Assembly: GCF_000250635.1 (NCBI RefSeq)
Contig: NC_016936.1
Coordinates: 1-54,948, forward strand
Source: Saprospira grandis str. Lewin
GTDB taxonomy: Bacteria; Bacteroidota; Bacteroidia; Chitinophagales; Saprospiraceae
DNA: 54,948 nt
Reading direction: 5' to 3'
Shown here: piece by piece, positions 50,776-54,948 of the stretch
Position numbering within the stretch: position 1 is the first letter of the stretch
Layout of the letters: every line of letters starts with the position of its first letter
Notes under the pieces: model-generated
Databases searched by the model: none
Told to the model about the DNA's origin: nothing
Seen by the model: only the letters and a program-made list of their open reading frames with translations
Program-made: the position numbers and the translations under genes

Positions 50776-51834
50776 ATGAAAACAAATCTTTTTATCCTCA
50801 GTATATTGCTTCTTTTTGCGGCCTGTAGAGGGCCAAAACCCCAAAACCAAAAAGAAGCCGCAGCTTTTGTCCTGGCGCAATTGGATTCGGGCCGCATAGA
50901 TTGCTTTGCCCCTCATTTTGACTCGATCGAGCAGCGCTGGACCTTCTGCGAGGGCTCGGCTTTGGCCTATTGGGCCGATCATTTTTATTTGGTTTCGGAT
51001 AAGTCTTTGCCGCCAAATTTGGGTAGTCCTTTGCTCAAAATGGATGCTCCATTAGGGGGAAAAGCCCAGTATTTTCCCACCAATTATTTGGCCGAAGTCG
51101 AAAAGCTGGAAGCCCTGGCCACTGGGCCAAAAGGACTTTGGGCCATGACAGCATTTGATCGCTTGAAAGATGATGATTGGGCGGGCTACAACCAACTTTG
51201 GTTTTGGAAAAATGGCGAAAAACAGCCCTTTTTAGTGGGGGCAGAAGTGCAAGAAGAGAGTGGGCAAAAGGGGAGTTTGGCCCTGCAAAAGGCCATTAAA
51301 GACTATTTGGGCCAACCTTATTTTAAGCTAGAAGGCTTGGCAGAAGGGCCAGAGCAACAACTGTTTTTGGGCCTGCGGGCCTTGGGCAAAAGCTATAAAG
51401 AATTTGATTATCAGCTGCGGATTTTATCTTTGAAATACGACTATAATGCAGCGGGCATGCCCGTTTTGGACCTCAATATCGAGGAGTTAGCGCTTGACTT
51501 GCCCGCTTGGGCCAAAGACCTTCCTTTGGGACTTTCCTCCTTAGATTATCGAGCAGAAGAGCAGGCCTTTTATTTAGCGACGAGCATGGAAGTCGAGGGC
51601 CAAGCCTTGAGCAGCTACGTTTGGCGTTTTCCCTACCAAAAAGGGCAAAAAAAGGCCAATTTAGCGGTTTTGCAAGGGGTCAAAAAACAGCCTTTTAAGG
51701 TTCCGCATAAGGCAGAAGGCCTTTGTTTTGGGCCAAAAGGCGAGCTTTACCTCCTTTTTGATGATGATCGGGAGTTGCTCTGGGGGCGGCAGCCGCATCA
51801 GTTGGATTATTATCGTTTGCGCTTAGATAAATAG
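50776..51834 (+). CDS. Lipoprotein, possibly beta-propeller (SMP-30/phytase-like)
   Basis: 352 aa from the ATG at 50776. The longer frame begins in the repeat and is rejected. A signal peptide MKTNLFILSILLLFAAC ends in a lipobox-like FAAC, so it is probably an outer-membrane or periplasmic lipoprotein. The mature part has repeated short beta segments ending in residues like LEALATGPKGLWAMTAF, LEGLAEGPEQQLFLGLR and AEGLCFGPKGELYLLFDDD. The three 'xEGL-x-x-GP-x-G-x-L' returns suggest propeller blades. The family is unassigned; the esterase-like-phytase or SMP-30 fold is a guess. It is convergent with the KilA-N gene. Confidence 0.75.
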   Translation: MKTNLFILSILLLFAACRGPKPQNQKEAAAFVLAQLDSGRIDCFAPHFDSIEQRWTFCEGSALAYWADHFYLVSDKSLPPNLGSPLLKMDAPLGGKAQYFPTNYLAEVEKLEALATGPKGLWAMTAFDRLKDDDWAGYNQLWFWKNGEKQPFLVGAEVQEESGQKGSLALQKAIKDYLGQPYFKLEGLAEGPEQQLFLGLRALGKSYKEFDYQLRILSLKYDYNAAGMPVLDLNIEELALDLPAWAKDLPLGLSSLDYRAEEQAFYLATSMEVEGQALSSYVWRFPYQKGQKKANLAVLQGVKKQPFKVPHKAEGLCFGPKGELYLLFDDDRELLWGRQPHQLDYYRLRLDK

Positions 51835-51841
51835 TTTGGCC

Positions 51842-52687
51842 TTAGTTGCCTAAGCGTTTTGGATCTTCCATTTTGGGCAAGGATCTAGAGGTCAAAAGAG
51901 ATTGCATTTGTTTGATGGCCGCTTGATTGAGGATATCGGCCCGTTCATCTTGACTCAATTGCATCCGAATCAATTCTGCATTAACAGCTTCTAAGTTGGC
52001 GAGGACCAATAGCTGTTCGGTGCTTGCATAATCTCTAATATTTCCTTTTAAATCGGGGTTTTGTTGTCGCCAAAACTTAGCTGTTAGGCCAAAAACAGCC
52101 ACATTTAGAATATCGGCTTCTCCAGCATAGATAAATCCTTGTCCACTTACTCTAGGTGGAATCAACTCTTCTTTGATGGCATCGGTATGCACCGTATAAT
52201 TGACTTTGGTCAGCATACGCTTGAGGTTCCAGCCTAAAGCCTCTTGTTTTTTGGCTTCATCAAGCTGTTTGAGGCGCTGAAACTCCTTGAAAACATAGAG
52301 TTTAAAGGTAGGGCTGAGGTAAGATAGAAACTCAAAAGCAATATCCTGATGCGCATAGGTCCCACCATAGCGCCCTTTTTTAGAGCGGATACCAAGTGCG
52401 CCCGTTTTCTCAATCCACTCGGTCAAACTTAGCGTAAAGGTTGGATCGCCAGTCTGATTTTTAATGTTCTCAAATTCGAGTACATTAAAATTGGGGTTGT
52501 GTAGGCTTTCCCAGGCCCCCAAAAAGCTAATGCTGCTTCTATTGCGCAACCAGTTGAGGATCAACTGCCCTGTTTTGGGGTTGAATTTGCGTGCAATATC
52601 GGTTAGTGAGATAAAATCTTCTTTTTGCTCACGGTATAATCGAATTTCGCTGCCTTGTACTTTAAGTATTCCCTGTTTTTTTGCCAT
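51842..52687 (-). CDS. KilA-N domain protein
   Basis: 281 aa from the ATG at 52687. An open frame extends to 52795, but it covers the pyrEF terminator and is rejected. The N-terminal KilA-N DNA-binding domain (about 10-140) has DFISLTDIARKFNP and ILNWLRNRSSISFLGAWE, then FTLSLTEWIEKTGALGIRSKKGRYGGTYAHQDIAFEFLSYLSPTFKLYVFKEFQRLK. A C-terminal region with LNVAVFGLTAKFWRQQNPDLKGNIRDYAS follows. KilA-N is common in phages and mobile elements. The 5' part (about 134 codons) is duplicated upstream together with the pyrEF 3' end. This is the intact copy. Confidence 0.88.
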   Translation of the reverse strand: MAKKQGILKVQGSEIRLYREQKEDFISLTDIARKFNPKTGQLILNWLRNRSSISFLGAWESLHNPNFNVLEFENIKNQTGDPTFTLSLTEWIEKTGALGIRSKKGRYGGTYAHQDIAFEFLSYLSPTFKLYVFKEFQRLKQLDEAKKQEALGWNLKRMLTKVNYTVHTDAIKEELIPPRVSGQGFIYAGEADILNVAVFGLTAKFWRQQNPDLKGNIRDYASTEQLLVLANLEAVNAELIRMQLSQDERADILNQAAIKQMQSLLTSRSLPKMEDPKRLGN

Positions 52688-52703
52688 CTCTATAAAACTA
52701 AAA

Positions 52704-52730
52704 AGCAGTATGGGCAACTCCCATACTGCT
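52704..52730 (-). terminator. Terminator after the pyrEF fragment (copy 1)
   Basis: Eleven-bp perfect stem AGCAGTATGGG / CCCATACTGCT with a 5-nt loop and T-rich exit on the - strand. It lies 38 bp after the stop codon of the duplicated pyrF tail and 17 bp before the KilA-N start. The equivalent in copy 2 is at 53481-53507. Confidence 0.85.
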
Positions 52731-52767
52731 TGCATAATAAGTATTTTATTCCACTTTTTTGCTTGTT

Positions 52768-53060
52768 TTACAAGCGCTTCAAATAGGCTTCCCAACCTAC
52801 TTTTCGGTATTCGGCGGCCTTTTGGGCGGGCTGTTCATCTTGGTAAATTCCTCGGCCCACAATCATCAAATCAATGCCTCTTTTTTCAAAGGCTTCTGTG
52901 GGATGATTGTATTGCTGGCCCAAATTATCAGAGCCACCGCCTAGCTTAATGCCTGGAGTAAACATCAAAAGTCCCGCATCTCTTGGCCGTTTGTTTTGAC
53001 TAACCACACCCACAACCACTTCTTGCTGATCTTGGGCAATAGCCAAGGCTTTTTTCATGT
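52768..53060 (-). pseudogene. Duplicated C-terminal fragment of pyrEF
   Basis: 97 codons of the pyrF part (KKALAIAQDQQEVVVGVVSQNKRP to YLKRL) left by the tandem duplication. It lacks the OMP decarboxylase active site, since DRKFADIG lies upstream of the unit. A readable frame starts at 53190 but its first part is KilA-N sequence out of frame. It is presumably non-functional. Confidence 0.85.
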
Positions 53061-53464
53061 TCCTTGAAAACATAGAGTTTAAAGGTAGGGCTGAGGTAAG
53101 ATAGAAACTCAAAAGCAATATCCTGATGCGCATAGGTCCCACCATAGCGCCCTTTTTTAGAGCGGATACCAAGTGCGCCCGTTTTCTCAATCCACTCGGT
53201 CAAACTTAGCGTAAAGGTTGGATCGCCAGTCTGATTTTTAATGTTCTCAAATTCGAGTACATTAAAATTGGGGTTGTGTAGGCTTTCCCAGGCCCCCAAA
53301 AAGCTAATGCTGCTTCTATTGCGCAACCAGTTGAGGATCAACTGCCCTGTTTTGGGGTTGAATTTGCGTGCAATATCGGTTAGTGAGATAAAATCTTCTT
53401 TTTGCTCACGGTATAATCGAATTTCGCTGCCTTGTACTTTAAGTATTCCCTGTTTTTTTGCCAT
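53000..53464 (-). pseudogene. Truncated duplicate of the KilA-N gene
   Basis: From the ATG at 53464, the first 134 or so residues are identical to the intact KilA-N protein. At 53060/53061 the frame crosses into the pyrF fragment and ends after 19 unrelated residues (HEKSLGYCPRSARSG...). The N-terminal DNA-binding domain is almost complete, so a short product could still bind DNA and compete with the full protein. Expression is unknown. Confidence 0.8.
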
Positions 53465-53837
53465 CTCTATAAAACTAAAAAGCAGTATGGGCAACTCCCA
53501 TACTGCTTGCATAATAAGTATTTTATTCCACTTTTTTGCTTGTTTTACAAGCGCTTCAAATAGGCTTCCCAACCTACTTTTCGGTATTCGGCGGCCTTTT
53601 GGGCGGGCTGTTCATCTTGGTAAATTCCTCGGCCCACAATCATCAAATCAATGCCTCTTTTTTCAAAGGCTTCTGTGGGATGATTGTATTGCTGGCCCAA
53701 ATTATCAGAGCCACCGCCTAGCTTAATGCCTGGAGTAAACATCAAAAGTCCCGCATCTCTTGGCCGTTTGTTTTGACTAACCACACCCACAACCACTTCT
53801 TGCTGATCTTGGGCAATAGCCAAGGCTTTTTTCATGT
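53061..53837. repeat. 777-bp tandem duplication, copy 2
   Basis: Matches 52284-53060 without a visible difference. This copy provides the real 3' end of pyrEF. A CATGT / TCCTTG boundary marks the join. There is no obvious microhomology beyond one or two bases. Confidence 0.95.
53481..53507 (-). terminator. Terminator of pyrEF
   Basis: Same hairpin as 52704-52730 in the other copy, 38 bp after the pyrEF stop codon. Confidence 0.85.
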
Positions 53838-54948
53838 ACTCTCTGCTAGTTAAAGTATCTACGGTCGACATTTGGGCCACCACAATCAAACCCACATTTT
53901 TCTGCAGCGCAATTTGCTTTAAGGCGTCTACACTAGAAGCGCCAGCCACCACATGCACGGTAATCAAATCGGCCCAATCGGCAATGCAGTAAGGGGCAGC
54001 TTTAAATTGTTGTTGAACGATATGCCCAATATCGGCAAATTTGCGGTCCTCAAACAAGAGAAAGTTATGGCGTTTTGCCAAAGCTTGTAGCTCAATAACC
54101 AGCTCTTGGTCAAAGTCTTCAATGCTGTCCATATGCGTTTTCAAAACGGCAATATATGGTCCCACTTCTTGGGCCAATTGCAGCAATTTGGCTTTGGTCC
54201 CCACATCCGCAGAGCAACAAAGGTTGGTTTGTTTTTGCTCCATGATGTCGATCAGGCGCTTGGTCACCCCATTTTGCGTATTCACTTTGATGGTCGAGTA
54301 GTTGAGGCGGGGAACAGCCTTGCGCTGCAAACGCAATTGCTCATAACCAATCTGGTTATTTTGCACAAAGGCCAAGGTCAGATTATACATCTGCTCATCT
54401 ATGCGATCATGTCGATACAAAATGTCCAAAATCTCCGCAATGGTATAGACCGACAAAGCCTGATAACCTTGTTTTTCCAAGGTCGATACGCCCCCTTGCA
54501 TACGGTCCACAATCGAAATGACATAGTCCACTTCCAAACCTTCGGCTTCAATGACTTCCAAGGTCTCAATCATCGAGATACCACTACTAATGACGTCATC
54601 AATAACAACGGCTTTTTGGCCCTCTTCAAAGACGCCTTCCACCATTTTTTTGGTCCCATGTTTTTTCACTTCCTTGCGCTTGACGATCATCGGTTTGTTG
54701 TGCATCATCGACAAGGCCGAGCTGAGTGAAAGGGCCGCATAAGGCACCCCACACAAATGGTCAAATTCCAAATCTTTGATCAATTCCCAAAGTTGCTCGC
54801 TAATTTCTTTAAGCAGTTGGGGGTAGGCCACCACTCGTCTAAAATCCAAATAAAAAGGCGAGGACAAGCCGCTCTTTAGCGTAAACTGCCCAAATTGCAA
54901 TACGCCCAATTCTTCCAATTTCAGTAAAAGCGCTTCTTTCTTTTGCAT
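53545..54948 (-). CDS. pyrEF: Fused orotate phosphoribosyltransferase / OMP decarboxylase (UMP synthase)
   Basis: Bifunctional enzyme of 467 aa for the last two UMP steps. The first 205 residues are orotate phosphoribosyltransferase with the PRPP loop VVIDDVISSGISM (114-126) and the Lys-rich IVKRKEVKKHGTKK. A short linker leads to OMP decarboxylase (about 220-467) with KTHMD (270-274), EDRKFADIG (Asp301, Lys303, Asp306) and the phosphate-loop IVGRGIYQ. This order and the DRKFADIG context resemble the animal and plant UMP synthases more than typical bacterial PyrF. The start codon is the last three bases of the window, so an extension upstream cannot be excluded unless the sequence is circular. 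The 3' end lies in the 777-bp duplication. Confidence 0.93.
   Translation of the reverse strand: MQKKEALLLKLEELGVLQFGQFTLKSGLSSPFYLDFRRVVAYPQLLKEISEQLWELIKDLEFDHLCGVPYAALSLSSALSMMHNKPMIVKRKEVKKHGTKKMVEGVFEEGQKAVVIDDVISSGISMIETLEVIEAEGLEVDYVISIVDRMQGGVSTLEKQGYQALSVYTIAEILDILYRHDRIDEQMYNLTLAFVQNNQIGYEQLRLQRKAVPRLNYSTIKVNTQNGVTKRLIDIMEQKQTNLCCSADVGTKAKLLQLAQEVGPYIAVLKTHMDSIEDFDQELVIELQALAKRHNFLLFEDRKFADIGHIVQQQFKAAPYCIADWADLITVHVVAGASSVDALKQIALQKNVGLIVVAQMSTVDTLTSREYMKKALAIAQDQQEVVVGVVSQNKRPRDAGLLMFTPGIKLGGGSDNLGQQYNHPTEAFEKRGIDLMIVGRGIYQDEQPAQKAAEYRKVGWEAYLKRL

Larger units (their letters stand above)
52284..53060. repeat. 777-bp tandem duplication, copy 1
   Basis: This segment is an exact copy of 53061-53837. 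It contains the 3' end of the pyrEF sequence, the terminator hairpin and the 5' part of the KilA-N gene. The unit is 777 bp (259 codons). The copies abut with no spacer. Compared by eye, no difference was seen across the displayed sequence. Confidence 0.95.

Noticed and set aside
52685-52795. Upstream start for the KilA-N gene at 52795
   Set aside because: The extra 36 codons cross the terminator hairpin and overlap the pyrF tail. The family-like N-terminus begins at 52687.

Overview
The window looks like a complete small replicon from a Bacteroidetes bacterium, most likely Saprospira grandis or a close relative. The Bacteroidetes assignment rests on TAnnTTTG-type -7 boxes, the lack of Shine-Dalgarno sequences, the lipoprotein and OmpA-type proteins, and the gene content. 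From memory, the S. grandis str. Lewin genome was reported as a 4.35 Mb chromosome plus a 54.9 kb plasmid. This window is 54,948 bp and begins exactly at the far side of a start codon, so I infer it is that plasmid opened at an arbitrary point. I could not check this.

Layout. 1-5.1 kb: pyrD, a small secreted protein and guaBA. 5.8-18.7 kb: a one-direction purine cluster purM-purL-purQ-purH-purC-purB-purD-purN-purF. 19-24.2 kb: a secreted TPR-like protein, a tiny membrane protein, a glycosyltransferase, an OmpA-family protein and tryptophan 2,3-dioxygenase. 24.6-28.5 kb: the replication and partition module, made of ParA, a ribbon-helix-helix protein flanked by AAAACGAC repeats at 22-bp pitch, a cruciform-prone block, five iterons, two DnaA boxes and a Rep_3-type initiator followed by three 210-bp direct repeats. 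28.9-30.5 kb: an Hpt-like protein and a degenerate NtrC-type AAA+ protein. 30.8-45.6 kb: a TetR regulator, a fused 2-oxoacid dehydrogenase E1, and a phenylacetyl-CoA (paa) catabolic set. Two identical-architecture palindromes probably place E1 and paaA under the TetR protein. 45.6-52.7 kb: an XRE protein, MarC, Lrp, a glucosaminidase, a serine resolvase, a lipoprotein and a KilA-N protein. 52.3-54.9 kb: a fused UMP synthase (pyrEF) whose 3' end lies in a perfect 777-bp tandem duplication.

The genes give a small plasmid-type replicon that carries most of de novo IMP and GMP synthesis and the last three steps of UMP synthesis, plus aromatic amino acid catabolism. That would make it effectively indispensable (chromid-like). 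purE/purK, purA, pyrB/pyrC, paaK and the E2/E3 partners of E1 are not here and must be elsewhere if the pathways are complete.

Intergenic space is dominated by two repeat classes. (1) 23 copies of a GC-rich, 115-205 bp element built from fixed blocks separated by three hairpins whose stems change sequence but stay complementary. (2) 11 AT-rich arrays with an exact 8-bp period, made of the hexamer TAAAGA (or TAACGG/TAACGA) in either orientation plus a dinucleotide linker. Four times these combine as GC element, octamer array, inverted GC element. I regard these as the most unusual signals in the window.
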